The notes: a model not told the origin generated them from the letters alone. Counted from the stretch's first letter, positions 32,837 to 45,153 are shown. The stretch is DNA of 64,000 bases from Emiliania huxleyi CCMP1516 (GCF_000372725.1 NW_005194878.1:367691-431690); one strand, 5' to 3'. Program-made: numbers and translations.

Positions 32837-32871
32837 ATCTTTCGCCGATCTGCTGCCCCCGCGGGCGGCGA

Positions 32872-33621
32872 TGGCGGACAGCAGCGCGCCTGGCGCAACG
32901 GCAGTGCCGTCGGATGGCACGGCTGGTCGGCTGCGTCGCTCCACCTGCAGCCGGGGTGCGCGCTCGCCCTGATGCCGCGTCGTCGTCGCTCACGAACGCC
33001 CTCCTCGAGCTGCGGGACCTCAACAAGGCGGCGCTGACCTTCCTCATGTGGGACTTGCGGGCGCGCGCCACGGCCAGGCGGTCGCGTACGGCAAGCGGCT
33101 CAGACGCACGCGGCCGGCGTCGAGAGGGAGCTACCCACGTGCAAGCGGCGCAAGGCAGCAGACGGCGCGGAGGAGGCGCTTCTCGCCGTGGTGCCGGACG
33201 CGCTGCAGGACGTGCCGAAGCCGAAGGCGACGGAGACGGACAGCGAGCCCGAACCGGAACCGACGCCATCCGCCGAGATCGAGACTTCTATCCCACGTCG
33301 CTTTGCGACTGCGAGTGGGAGCGCTGCACCTGCTCGGCCATTGAACAGTCGGCGGAGAGGGCCCTCGCGCAGCGCAACGACGAGCTGGGAGCCAGGTTTA
33401 GGGAGTTTATGGCAAGCAGCAACCCAATGCGTAAGGAATCTGCAATCTGCTCGTCGACGTGGAGCTCCGGTATTGGTGGCGAATGCATCGGGCAGAGGAG
33501 CGGCATGGCGATTCATAGCGAGACGCTGCGCGAGGCGCATGCGGGGTGGCAAGCATGCGACGGGGAGCTGCAAGATGCGTTTCGTGAGATCGACTCGCTG
33601 CGCGAGGCGCTTGCGACGTGA
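32872..33621 (+). CDS. Hypothetical acidic/coiled-coil protein, probably spliced or frameshifted
   Basis: Coding-like pieces change frame along the plus strand: LTNALLELRDLNKAALTFLMWDL (about 32990-33060), VERELPTCKRRKAADGAEEALLAVVPDAL..PKPKATETDSEPEPEPTPSAEIET (about 33118-33290), then SAERALAQRNDELGARFREF and EIDSLREALAT ending at TGA 33619-33621. Introns or frameshifts between the pieces were not resolved. No family is recognised. Confidence 0.3.
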   Translation, partial: WRTAARLAQRQCRRMARLVGCVAPPAAGVRARPDAASSSLTNALLELRDLNKAALTFLMWDLRARATARRSRTASGSDARGRRREGATHVQAAQGSRRRGGGASRRGAGRAAGRAEAEGDGDGQRARTGTDAIRRDRDFYPTSLCDCEWERCTCSAIEQSAERALAQRNDELGARFREFMASSNPMRKESAICSSTWSSGIGGECIGQRSGMAIHSETLREAHAGWQACDGELQDAFREIDSLREALAT

Positions 33622-34177
33622 GGCGGGCGCGCGACTCGTGAGGCCAAGGCGCCCGACTCGTCGAGTATGTCGCGGTCCCGGGCAACGAGAATCCAGGCCG
33701 GCGGGAGCCGTGTCGACGGCAGCGCCACCAGGTCACCGGTGGTGGGCTCCATGGTCTCACAGTGTGCCGGCAGTCGCCGAGCAGTGTCGCTCACACAAGC
33801 CGCAGCACAAGTGACTGAGGGCCAGTGAGGGCGAGCCCATCGCTGTCACAGCTGTGGCAGCCGCACAGTAGGCTGTGCCAACTGTGCAGAGCGTGTGAGC
33901 AGCATAGGAGCTGCTCTCCAGGCTTCAGGCGCAAAGAGATCTAGCCTCTACAAACGGGGGGCGCAATTATACCAGAATTATACTTTACGTACGTCAGTAG
34001 TATCTAGTAAAACGCAAAAGGAAATCTAAGCGAGCTTCTCCCAATTCCGAACAGCAAAATTCTTAGATAGGCGTACAGCGAACACATCTCGGTCGATCTC
34101 CTCACATCGTCACTCTTTCGGCACCCACCTCCACTGCACTCGCGGCGCGCCCCTAGGTTCGCCACAAGTTACGTCCT

Positions 34178-37100
34178 CTACGGCTGCACCACAGGCTGCT
34201 GGTGCAGCTCGGCGGGGCGCCGCCGCACGAGGCGCGCCACCGCTATGCGGCGGCGGAGGAGCTGCCACCGCCGCTGGAGCGGCCCCGCATCGCATGGCAC
34301 CGCTCCCATGCTGCTCAGCGCGAGGCGGCGGCTCACGGTGCGGTGCTCCGGAGCCGGGTAGAGCGGCACCGCCACCGTGTCGAAAAGCTTGTACGGCTGC
34401 TGCAGCAGCACCTGCGGCGTCTGCTGGAAAAAGTTGCGGAACGGAACGCCGCCGCAGGTAGGGTCCTGCTCGTGGACCATTGCGACGGCGATGCGTCGGT
34501 CCATCGCCGCTTGCACGAGGCGCGCGACGGCGCCGCCGGCGTCCAGGAAGGTCTTATCGTTCAGGTAGAGCAGAAAAACTACGTGCCCGGAGAGCGGGGC
34601 CGCGTTGACTCCCTCGAGCGCCTCCTCCGCATCGCGGATCGTTACCGTCTCGGCGCTGGCGGTAGAGCCGCGCCCCTCCCTCGCCGCCGTCTTGAGCTCT
34701 CTTGCAATGCCGACGGCGCTCTCGTTGTCGCGGCACGCGAGGATGGTGACGGGGCCGCTGAAGGCAACGGGGCCCGCCTGGCCGGGCACCATCACGCCGT
34801 CGGCGAGCTCGGCCGGGCGGCTCGCGTAGTAAGGAGAGTGCAACAGCATGCGAAGCGCGACCGCCTTGAGCGACTCGAGCTGAAAGGCGTTCACCCGCAC
34901 CCACACGATCGGCGGCGTCGCCTCAAACACGCGCGCGAGCATCTCGCCTGGCCCGCTGTAGGAGGGGTAGGCCGGCGGGGCGGTCTCGACGCAGTGCTCG
35001 CGGCACTCTGCCTTCAGCGCCTCGATCGAGGCGCCGCCCTTGTCGACGTCAGCCTCCTGGATCGGGATGAAGGGCCGGTTCGAGCCTAGCGCAGCGTACA
35101 GCTCGCGGCGACAGTTGAAGCTCTTGAAGTAGCCCGCGCTGAGGAAGACGAGAAAGGTCGTCGCGTCTCTGACCGACTCCTCGAGCCTGCCCACGTCCTC
35201 GAGATTGTCGACGTCGAGCCAGATCCGGACGCCGGGGAGAAGAAGCTGGAGCTGCCGCACGACGGTGTGCGTCTGGTCCTGGCCGGTCCCCCAGCAGTGC
35301 GAGATGAAGCCGTGGAAGTGGCACTCGGGGGACAGCTCGAGGACTGGGGGACGGCCGGAGGAGGAGAGGCGGATGGTGGGCGCGCGGATGGCGCTGACAG
35401 TCTTGAAGACGACGACGAGCAGCGACACGGCCAGCATTGCGGCGGTGAGCGCGATCACAAACTCACTCGCGCCGCGCGCACTCTCGAAGCCGACGAGGGC
35501 CTTGCACATGTCCTCGTAGGCGGCGCTCTCGCACAGCTGAATCACCATGCCGGAGATGAAGCAGCATGCGAGAAACAGATTGGCGGTGCACGCGAGGTAG
35601 AGGTCGTCGTCGCGCTTGAAGGGCCGGGCGAGGGCGAGGGCGGCGAGGTAGAGGGCCGAGACAACAGAGGCGACAAGGAGGCGGAGCAGCTTGCTCGAGC
35701 CGTCGTCTGTCTGAATGAAGAGCACCAGTGAAGCGAGGAAGAGTTTGCGGCCCAGATCGACGACCTCCCAGAAGAGGAAGCGCGGGTCGTAGTCGCGCCA
35801 GAGGAAGCGGCTGGCTCGGGCCGTGGCCCTAACTCGCTGCGCCAGCACCTCGGAGCGGATCGAAAGCAGGAGCGCCAGGAAGGCTAGCGGCACGAGCACC
35901 GGCCAGAGGACAAAGAAGGCCCAGAAGTACGCGTCGAGGCCGCTGTACTCGTCGTCGTCGGCGCTGCAGAGCACGTCGAGGTCGGCCACGAGGTAGGAGC
36001 GCCTGTCCCCGGTCAAGTCGTCGATATTAAACGACTCGCACTGCCGCGCCTTGAAGATGGAGCGGGAGACCGAGGGCAGCACGAGGTAGGCAACGAGGAT
36101 GGCCCAGTAGAGGAGGCGACGCAGCGTAGCGCGCACAAGGTCGCGCCGGAGGGCGTCGGCGCGACCAGACAGAAGCCACTCCGCGAGGGCGCAGCAGGCG
36201 AGGGAGGCGCCTCCGAGCATGATAGATAGGATCGGCCACAAGCCTGCGAGCAGGAGCCGGTCTCCCATCGAGCCGATGCAGGCATCAGGATAGGTGAGGC
36301 CGATTAGGTCGAGGCTGATCGCGTCCATGAAGTCGGTCCAGCGCGTGAAGTCCTCGTGGAGGCGGACGCCGTAGACGGGGCCGAGCGTCGCGGCGATCTG
36401 GTAGAAGCTGACCAGGATCTTGAACTTGGGCTGGAAGCCGACCTAAGGCAAATGATGCGAAAGGTGTCTCGCCACACGCAATATGTGAGGCAGCGACGGG
36501 CTACTCCCATTCTATGATCGGCAGAAAGTCCACGGCAGGAGAAGAGGCAGTGCAGGGTGACAGAGGGGGCTGCACGCCGACCTGCGACTCGCAGATGTCA
36601 AGACGTGCTCTGAGGCGGCCCCACGCCTCGGCGCGGGCGAGGGTGCGGTACAAGACGAGCCCTGTCCCTGCAAGAGCGACGACGACTCCCGCCAGGATGC
36701 CGAACTGCCCCGTCGTCGGGCAGTCGGCGCAGCCTCGCTCCGCGCGGCTGAAGTACTGCTCGTCGCTCACGCACCACTCACAGAGCGGGCCGGTGTGACC
36801 GAGGTCGCAGCCTGGGCCGGCGCCGCCAGACGCCGCGAGGAGGCGGCGAGAGGTCTCCGTTGAACCGCTCGAGCCGCTGCAGTGGTCGGAAGCGTCGCAC
36901 TTGTGGATCTTGGTGGTGAGGGGCGAGGCGCGCCAGTAATCGCGCCGGACGCCGAGGGTCTCGAGAGTGGTATTGGTCGCGCAGTTGGCGTTCAGCGGGC
37001 ACGCTTTGCAGTGCTCGGTCGGGAAGCGAAAGATATCATCCGGAAGGGCACTCGCGTCCCGCAGGTAGAAGCCCTCCTTGCAGATGGAGCAGGTGACGTC

Positions 37101-40100
37101 GCCGCTGTCGGAGCCGGTAGGGTAAGGGCAGGGGGTGCACTGCGACAGGCCCTCGCTCGCCGCGTAGGTGCCCGCCTCGCACTCCTCGCACTCGGTGGAG
37201 GAGGCTGCGAAGCGTCCGATCGGGCACAGCTCGCAAGCAGACATGTTGGCCGAGGGGGCGATGCTGCCTGGAGCGCAAGGCGCTGGCTGCGCGGCGCCGC
37301 CGGCGCAGAAGCTGCCAGGCGCGCAACCGACGCAATCGTCGAGGCTCTCCAGCGTGGAGGACGCCTTCCCGTTGTAGAAGCCCGCGGGACAGCTCGCCGG
37401 CAGCTGAGCGCTGCTTCCCTTGGGACAGAACGTACCCGGCGCGCACTCGAGGCAGCCCGCGGCTCCGGAGTCCGACTGGTACGTCCCGAGGCCGCAGACG
37501 GTGCACTGGCCCTGAGCAGGCGTGGCTGCGGTTCCCGGAGAGCACACGGCAGGCGCGGCGCCACCTCCCGCGCACGACGAGCCGGCGGGGCACTCGAGGC
37601 ACTCGGGGTCGCCGTCGGCGTCCGTCGCGTTGGCGTACGTGCCAGGCGAGCACTGCGCGTCCAGCTCGCGCGACGACCCCTGAGGGCAAAACTTGCCAGC
37701 AGCGCAGCGGACGCAGGCGGCGGCGGCGGGCTGGACCTGGTAGTACCCCTCGGGGCACAGCTCGCACGCCTCGTTGCGGGTGCCGTTGGCGAAGCTGCCC
37801 TCGCGGCACGCCGTCTGCTCGGTGGAGCCGGTGGTGGCGAAGTGGCCCGGCAAGGCGGCGGTGCACTCGCTCGCGGCGGTGAGGTTGGTGGCGCTCGAGT
37901 AGCTGCCAGCCTCGCACGGCAGCGCCGCCGCCGCGCCAACAGCGCAGTAGCTTCCCGCCTCGCACGGCTCGCACGCCGTCTTGCCTTCCTCGTCCTGGTA
38001 CGTGCCGGCGGCGCAGGGCGTGCACTCGCCCTGCTTGTACGCGTCCATGTACGACCCCTTGGCGCACGCCGTCTGCTGCGTGGAGCCGGTGGTGGCGAAG
38101 TGGCCCGGCGAGGCGTCGGTGCACTGCGAGGCGGCGGTGAGGTCCGTCTTGTCCGAGTAGGTACCCGCGTCGCAAGGCAGCGGCGCCGACGCGCCCTTGG
38201 CGCAGTAGCTTCCCTTCTCGCATTCGCGGCAGGACGTCGCGCCCGTATCGTTCTGATAACTGCCGGCAGGGCAGTCCGTGCACTCACTCAGCCCGGGCTC
38301 GCCGCCAAATGTCCCAGCACGGCAGCGCGCGCACGTCTCGCTGCTGTCTGCGCCGGCGGTCGGGCTAGAGGTTCCGGGGGGGCACTGCTGACAGGCGTCG
38401 GGTGAGCTGCTGCCCGTCTTCTCGTTGTAGCTCCCCGCAAGGCAGGGCGTGAAGCCGCCGCCACAGTCGTCTGTGACTTCGCAGGACCCACCCGCGGCGC
38501 ACAAATCGCACGACGTCTGCCCACGCTCCGTCTGAAACTCGCCAGCAGGGCACTGCACGCACGCAGCCTGGCCGGTGAGGTTCTGGTACTGCCCTGCGTC
38601 ACAGTCGAGGGGCTGGATGGTGCCTGCATTCGGGCAGAAGCGTCCCGCGGGGCAGTCGGTGCAGCCGGTGGCGTTGAGCTGATCGGCGAACGTGCCAGGA
38701 GGGCACTCGTCGCAGGGGTGGACCGCGCCGGCTGTGGACTGGCTCGTCCCCGGAGAGCAAGGGAGGCACGACTCGGCACTGGCTGCGCCAATCACGGGCA
38801 TGTAGAAACCAGGCGCACACGGGAGCGGTTCCGCTGTGCCCTTGGGACAAAAGTGGCCTCGCTTACACGCACCTTCGCAGGAGGAGTTGGTGAGGCCGCT
38901 CCTGTTGCCGTAGTAGCCAGCAGGGCAGAGGTTGCACTCGGGAACGCTGAAGTCGCCAAAAAAGGAGCCCTTGCGCGGCATCCAGCTGCCCAAGCGGCAG
39001 TCCCAGTCTATCGGCTTGTCGGTCTGTATCGTGGCACCGTCGTTGTCGTCGCCAGCGGTGTTGCCGGTGAAGGAGGCGGCGCTGATCGAGAGGCGGAGTT
39101 CGTCCAGGTACAGCACCGAGCCGGACATTCCCGCTCTGTTGTCGATGAAGGCGACACCCGCGATGGAGAGGGACTCGCTGTTCCACGCGTAGACGACACC
39201 GCCGAACTGCGGTTGCGAGGAGAGAACGGGGTGAGGCAGCCGTGGCCCTCTCTATCTCTCGCCCCGCTACCTTGCGGCGCTGCTGGAGGCCGGCTAGCTC
39301 TACGCGGCGCACCCTGTCAGCAGAGCAGCCCGTCACGGCCGAGTCGATGATCGAGACCGCACCGCTGCTAGACGCGTAGACGACGCCGCCGTCCTGCGGT
39401 TGCGAGGAGAGAGCGGGGTGAGGCAGCCGTGGCCCTCTCTACCTCTCACCCCGCTGCCGTGCGGCGCCGCATGGGCGCGCGGCTAGCTCTACGCGGCGCA
39501 CCTCGCCAGCCGAGCAGTCTCTGACCGTCGAGTCGATGATCTCGACGTCGCCTGCGCCTTCCGCGTCCACAACGCCGCCGTAGTCCGCCCTCCCGTTGAC
39601 GAGGGTCAGCCCCCGTAGGGTGAGGCTGCAGCCGCCCGAGAGGCGAAAGAGCCCGGTCTGTTCCTGGCCGTCGAGCGTCGCGCCCTCGCCGCTGCTCGCG
39701 ACGGTCACCTTGATGTCGGAGGAGCAGCTGATCTGGCTGCCCAGCTTGAAGTCTGCCCTGGGCGGCAGGTAGATTGCGACGTCGGCTTGCGAAGTAGCAG
39801 CCTCCGTGATCAGGGAGCGGAGCTTAGCCTCGCTCGCCGCGGCGACATCGAAGCCGGGGAACACCGGCGGCGTAGAGGGCGGAGGCGGCAAGGACGGCGG
39901 CGGCGGAGGGGCAAGAGGCGGCGACGGGGAGAGCGGCGGCAGAGGCGGCAGCGACGGCGGCGACGGAGAGGACGGAGGGAAAGGGGCGAGGATGAACGTC
40001 TCGCTGCCGTAGGATCCGGAGCCGAGCGTGAACGTATAGCCCGCACCCTCCCACTCGTCGCCGTTCCAGCCGTCGCCCCACGAGTCGTACATGTCGAGCG

Positions 40101-42498
40101 TGCACTCGCCGGGCGGCGCGGACAGGGTGCCGGAGTAGGGGGCCCCTCCACTGCCGATCAACGCGCCGCTGCACGTCAGGGTCCACGACACCTCGGACGG
40201 GTAGCTGCCGCCACCCACAGTGACCTGGAAGTCGCCCGAGCCAGACGTGTGGACTGATGGTGCACATGCCAGCGGGAGCAGCGCGGCGAGAATCAGCAGC
40301 CACGCGCCACGCCTCGCCCCCGTCCGGCACCGCACGAGGCGCCCCGAGCTGCTCCTCCGCACCGAGAGCAGCACGCCGCCGCACGCTCCGAGCAGCAACA
40401 ACAAGGCGGCCCAAAACTGACAGCGCTGCTGGGTGCGGACAGGCGCGGAAGAGGAGGGTCCGCTCATGAAGGGAAAGTGGAACGGCAGGTCGATGGAGAG
40501 CTTGTCGACCGGCGGGTTCGCGGGCGGCTTGTCGGTCTTGGAGCGCTCGTCGGTGAGCGCGTGGTGAGGCTCCGCATGCCACGCAACGGGGGCGGCGCAG
40601 CGTGGCTGCCGGTCGGCGCACACACGTGAGACGGAGGAGATATCGGACTGGACCGAGTTCGAATCGGAGATCTGAGCGGCACGGACCTCTGCAGGCCATG
40701 CCGGCTCCGCGAGAAGAGGGCCGATGGCCCGGCCAAGCTGGAGGAAGAGATCCTTGGTTGTGGCTGGAGAAGCGGTCGCCAATCTGTTCACCCGCCACTC
40801 GCCGCCGGCGTGCATGCTAGAGACGGGCGCGCCGAGGCCAGTCTCAACCAGCTTCTCGGGCGTGTTCCCAGCGTCGGCGGACCGCATCTCGGGCGACGTG
40901 CCGTTCACGGGCAGGACGGTTTCGCGAACGATGATCCCCGATCTGCTGCTGTAGACGGGACCGATAGAGTCGATCTCGGGCTCGCCCTTGCGCTCCATGC
41001 TGTTGCGCGAGGCCGGGACGGTCTCCAAATCGGCCTCAACCTACTCGCCAAGAACAGGCACAATCCGGAACCGGATTACAAAGCTCGCACAAAAACAGCC
41101 AGAGGGGCGCTCACCGGCTGCTTCTCGTAAATTTCCTTGACGGACGCCAGCGGCTCGCCAATTAGGTGCAACGGCTCGCCCACCGCCTCGTCGATCTCGT
41201 CCATCAGTAGTGCTTCCCAGCGCCCGTCCTCGCGTTCGCCCTGATCAGCGCGCGGGCTGTTAGTCACGAGCTTGCGCGGTGGGGATACTAGCACGCGCGA
41301 GCGAGCGCGCACCGGGTGGTTGGCGGGCGCGCTGTCCGACGACACGATGGCTGCAAACGAGCTGGCGTCGTTGCCGCCAACCTCGCAGAAGCCGTTGGGC
41401 GATGCCGGCGTGAACGGCTTCGCGACGGTCGCGAGAGGCGATGTCGGCCACGGGGAGTCGTACCGCTGCGAGGAGAGAAGCGCGGAGGTGGCAGAGCACG
41501 AGGAGTGCGCAAACGCGGCTCCGAGGCAGAGCAGCGCGAGCATGCCAAAGAGGCGGAGCAAGTTGTAGGACTTTGACCACGGGAACCGGCCGGCGGCAGA
41601 GCCCTCGGGCGTGGTATTCGTGGTCGTCTCGACGTCGACCGTCGCGCCCTGAACAAGAGGGCGCGAGACTGGCCGTGTGAGAGCGGCGAGCGAGGGAGGA
41701 GGCCGCATAAATGCAGGCGGCGCGCACCGAGTCTGCGGTCGGCGGCGTGGAGCCGCCGGTCACCTTGCCGGTGCCACCGAGGATGCCCTCGTTGCCGTCC
41801 GTTCCGAGCAGGGCCCCGAACCTGTTCTTGCCGCCGACCGGGGTGATGCTCTTGGTGCGGACGATCGGGGCGGACGCGCCCTTGCGCCCGTTCTTGCGGC
41901 GCGGGTTCGACGGGGTGGTCCAGTCGGCGATGCCCTGCGCGCGCGCAAACGGTGGGTGCGTCATAGTTGGGGCTCCGCGTGTGCACCGCAGCGTGCGAGG
42001 CGCACTGAAGAGGGGGGCTCCTCCGCTGGAAACTCCTTGATCGACGGCAGCGGCGCGCCGCCGGCGGTGACCGGCTTGAAAGCCGGCGCGTCTTCGGTGA
42101 CCGGCTTGAGAGCCGGCGCTTCTTTGGTGCCGTTGGGGGACGTCGGCGGGTCAAGCTTGGACCAGAAAACGGCGTTCGGGCTCGGCTCGTGGGCGGAGGA
42201 CATGGCCTTGGCCTTGCCCGAGTCGACCTTGTCCGCGGCGGGGTCCTTTTCCGCGGCCGGGTCCTTCTTGAGGGTGCTCTCGTCGAGGGAGGCCTCCGCG
42301 CCAGACTTGGCCTCGGGGACGCCCTTCACGACGTCATTCTTATCGCACGCCTTGCGAGGGGGAATGGGGAGCGTGCTGGAAGGAGAGTGGAGATCTGCGA
42401 CACGCGCACACACGCACCGCCTTGGCTCCGAGGGGCGGCGCGGAGAAGGCGTCGGCCGGCATGATGCCGACCTTCCCTGCCGTCTTGTTCTCTGCCAT
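34178..42498 (-). CDS. Gene B: paralogue of A with a different ectodomain (DGWNG domain / beta-helix / GCC repeats / multipass / TIR)
   Basis: ATG is at 42498 (MAENKTAGKV; exon 1 is 27 codons) and the stop at 34178-34180. The cytoplasmic tail matches A (CDKN..PEAKSGAEASLDESTLKKDPAAEKD; ITPVGGKN.FGALLGTDGNEG). Membrane segment: LLRLFGMLALLCLGAAF (about 41565-41510). The middle has no sulfotransferase or GT2. It carries Ser/Pro-rich sequence, two more hydrophobic stretches (40425-40265), a domain with YDSWGDGWNGDEWEG (about 40090-40045), a Pro-rich stalk, beta-helix coils with the same ~106-nt introns as A (39207-39312, 39394-39501), GCC2/GCC3 repeats (38930-36990), a multipass membrane region (36700-35400) and a TIR domain (35335-34990) with FISHCWGTGQD, WLDVDNLEDVG, VFLSAGYFKS and Glu in NCRREL. 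A C-terminal region ending LHQQPVVQP follows. One intron separates 36328 and about 36440. Receptor-like function is inferred. Confidence 0.78.
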
Positions 42499-42519
42499 GA
42501 TGTTGATCGAGTTCACTCG

Positions 42520-44425
42520 TACCTATGAAGGGGGCGGTGGATTGGGTGGGGAGGTGCAGTGCCGGGGAGGGTGGGAGGTGGGTTGAAGCCGCATGACGGC
42601 GGCGGCGGCGGCGGTGGCGGCGGCGGTGTGGCGGGCGCCGGCGGCGAGGGCGGTGCCGTGGTGAGGGCGTGGAGACGAGGCCGGCAGCAACGGGCGGCGG
42701 CGACGGCGGGGGACGGGGCGGCTGGAGAGTGAGGTGCGATGCAGCCGCGCACGGCATAGGCTGGCCGATGGCAGCGAGGAAGGCAGGCAGGGCGGATGGG
42801 GGCGAGCCTCGTTGGCGACGCCGGCGGCGCAGTCCTTCTTCTCCGCCTTGGTCGGCGCCTTGTTCTTCTCGTTCTTGGCCTCGTGCTGCGCCTGAGGCGC
42901 GCGGGCTTCGGTCATGAGCGAGGATGGCGCGTGTGAGGCGGCGGTGAGAGCGGCGGCGAGAGCGGCGGCGGCGAGGGCGGCGGCGGCGGCGTAAAGGCGG
43001 GGTCGGGAGGTGGCCAACCGAGCGGACAAGCGCCATGCAATCCACGGCAGGCTCGGCGACGGCGGACTTGGTGGCGGACTCCTCGGCGGCGGCGGACTTG
43101 GTGGCGGAGGACTCCTCGGCGGCGGCGGACTTGGTGGCGGAGGACTCCTCGGCGACGGCGGACTTGGTGGCGGACTCCTCGGCGGCGGACTTGGTGGCGG
43201 ACTCCTCGGCGGCGGCGGACTTGGTGGCGGACTCCTCGGCGGCAGCAGACTTGTTGTCGGACTCCTCGGCGGCGGCGGACTTGGTGGCGGACTCCTCGGC
43301 GACGGCCTCCTCAGTGGCGGACTCCTCGGCGGCGGACTCCTCGGTGGCTGCCTCCTCGGACTCCTCCTCGGTGGCGGACTTGGCGGCGGCCTCCTCGGTG
43401 GTCGCCTTCTTGGTGGCCGCCTCCTCGGCGGTCGCCTCCTCGGTGGCCGACTCGGCGTCCTCCTCGGCGGCGGCGGACTTGGCGGCGAGCTCCTCGGCGG
43501 CGGCGGACTTGATGCCGCACGCCTGGGTGAGGGGAGAACACGCAAGTGTGCGGAGACAGGGAGACCGTAGAGATGATGACAATCCTGGCGTGCGCACACT
43601 CACCTCGGCTCCGAGGTGCGACGGCGGCGACGACAAGTAGATCTCGTCCACATCGCCGTCGGGCTTGGCCGTGTCCACTGCGGGCTTGGGCGCGGCCTTG
43701 ACGTCGACCTTGACGCCGCACGCCTGTGGGCGAGAGCGGACGCAGCTGTTCGGAGACGGGGAGATTGCACGGAATGTGCTCTTGGCGTGCGCACACTCAC
43801 CTCGGCTCCGAGGAGCGAAGGCGACAGCGACGTGATGCCGACAGGAGCCGTCGGCGCAGACTCGGACGGGACGTCATTGCCGTTGCCGATGACGTCATTG
43901 AGCGACGCGGGCTCGCTCTTGGACGAGATGCCGTCGTGCTTGCCTCCGGCAGAGTCGATGACGGACAAGGGCGGCGACGGAAGTGGCGGGCACGAGGTTT
44001 TGTCGACGGTGAACGTGAGGCGCCGCGAGGTCTCGGCGCCGGCGAACGATGCGCCTACCGACGCCGCAAACACGACGCCGACGTACTCGAGCGAAACGGG
44101 CTTGCCCTCGGACGGGATGACGTCCTCGAGCGAAGCGGGCTCGCCCGACGGGTTGACGGACGGGATGACGTCCTCGAGCGAAGCGGGCTTGCCCTCGGAC
44201 GGGATGCCGGCGGCCTCGCCTCCGGCAGCGTTGACGGTCGTGTTGCCCGCCAGCGACGCCTGTGTCAGCCAGAAGGCCAGAGGATACGTCTTGCAGGTGG
44301 GAGCGCATTGTCACGTGCGCGAAAGCACAAGCCTGCTTGTCAGCAAGCGGCGGAGGAGGAGAGAGCTTGAGCACGAGCTTGTCACCGGCGGCCGGCACCA
44401 GCTCGCGTTTGAGCTTGTCGAGCAT
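42520..44425 (-). CDS. Gene D: hydrophilic Ala/Glu/Ser repeat protein sharing first-exon layout with A and B
   Basis: ATG at 44425 follows the same leader as A and B (CGATCAAC before ATG). Exon 1 is 44425-44315 (37 codons, MLDKLKRELVPAAGDK). Exon 2 is 44259-43801 (EGKPASLEDVIPS repeats, VFAASVGASFAGAETSRRL, ending LGAE). Exon 3 is 43723-43604 (ACGVKVDVKAAPKPAV...LGAE). Exon 4 starts at 43522 (ACGIKSAAAEELAAKS) and runs into a dozen or so AEESATKSAA units (to about 43060). Introns begin GTGAGTGTGCGCACGCC and lie at phase 0. After the repeat, frames change; LYAAAAALAAAALAAAL could be a membrane segment and KNEKNKAPTKAEKKDCAAG a following tail, so the 3' end is uncertain. It looks like a stand-alone version of the N-terminal tails of A and B. 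Confidence 0.55.
43060..43520 (-). repeat. Coding minisatellite: (AEESATKSA)n in gene D
   Basis: Tandem 30-33-bp units (plus strand GGCGGACTTGGTGGCGGACTC) encode alternating ATKSAAAEES / ATEE blocks. The reverse strand gives a Gly-rich LLGGGGLGGG frame, which is a shadow. Unit lengths are multiples of three, so copy number can change without frameshift. Confidence 0.85.
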
Positions 44426-44558
44426 GTTGATCGAGTTCCTGCAGCGCGCGGGGGTATGCACGCCAAAGAGAGTCAATAGATGCAGCTCATGGAGAAGGCT
44501 GTGTGACGGGTTCATGTGAAGGCTGTGTGAAGGACAACGTGTGGAAGTAAAGTGCTAC

Positions 44559-44830
44559 TGGTTGGAGCTACTGGAGACTGTGCAGAGCACCACTATTATT
44601 ACTGGTCACTGGAGACTGTGCAGAGCACTCCTATTATGACTGGGGACTGGAGACAGTGCAGAGCCACTAGACTGTGCAGAGCACCATTATTATTACTGAT
44701 TACTGGAGACTGTGCAGAGCACTCCTATTATGACTGAGGACTGGAGCCTGTGCAGAGCACTCCTCTTATGACTGGTTACTAGACTGTGCAGAGCACTACT
44801 ATTATTACTGGGGACTGGAGACTTGTGCGG
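44559..44830 (+). repeat. 38-bp minisatellite upstream of gene D
   Basis: Seven or so units of ACTGGAGACTGTGCAGAGCA + CTCCTATTATGACTGGGG type, some truncated, with CTCCTATTATGACTG / CCACTATTATTACTG variants. It lies about 135 bp upstream of the gene D start and could affect its promoter. Confidence 0.9.
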
Positions 44831-44904
44831 AACACTCGGCGAACGGAGAGGTCAGCACCTACGGGATCATGACCATGTGAAAGAGGGTCAAAAACTGCTA
44901 TGGA

Positions 44905-44985
44905 GATGTCCAGGGGGTATATGGGGTATATGGGGGTATATGGGGGTATATGGGGGTATATGGGGGTATATGGGGAGAATATCTC
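44905..44985 (+). repeat. (TATATGGGGG)n decamer tract
   Basis: Seven to eight ten-base units in the intergenic region. A C-tract (45050-45061) and a GA tract (45161-45187) follow; the stretch to about 45800 shows no recognised gene. A GCCC-rich tetranucleotide tract lies at 45884-45930. Confidence 0.85.
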
Positions 44986-45153
44986 GAGGAATCTCCGAGA
45001 ATTGGATCAATCGTCGCAATCTCCACCCCGCCGCCCCCCCCCAGCCCCCCCCCCCCCCCCCGCCCCACGCCCTCCCCTCCCCTTCGAGCCTCGCCTACAC
45101 AGACAAAAAGAAATCGACCGCGCGAGTTTGCTAATGAAGGCAGAGGCGATGCT

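Larger units (their letters stand above)
31769..34177. other. Poorly characterised interval between genes G and B
   Basis: It contains two C-tracts (31892-31906, 32120-32135), a duplicated block (GTTGAGCCTCTGCCCTG at 32099 and 32418), two weak candidate genes listed separately, and an AT-rich segment (33955-34050) before the gene B 3' end. Nothing else is supported. Confidence 0.5.

Noticed and set aside
42525..42980. Pro/Ser- and Arg-rich frames between genes B and D
   Set aside because: Low-complexity GC-rich sequence with no domain; only a possible gene D 3' end is retained as uncertain.
43010..43570. Gly/Leu-rich LLGGGGLGGG protein on the plus strand
   Set aside because: Reverse-strand shadow of the AEESATKSA repeat of gene D, which has phase-0 introns and a conserved start context.
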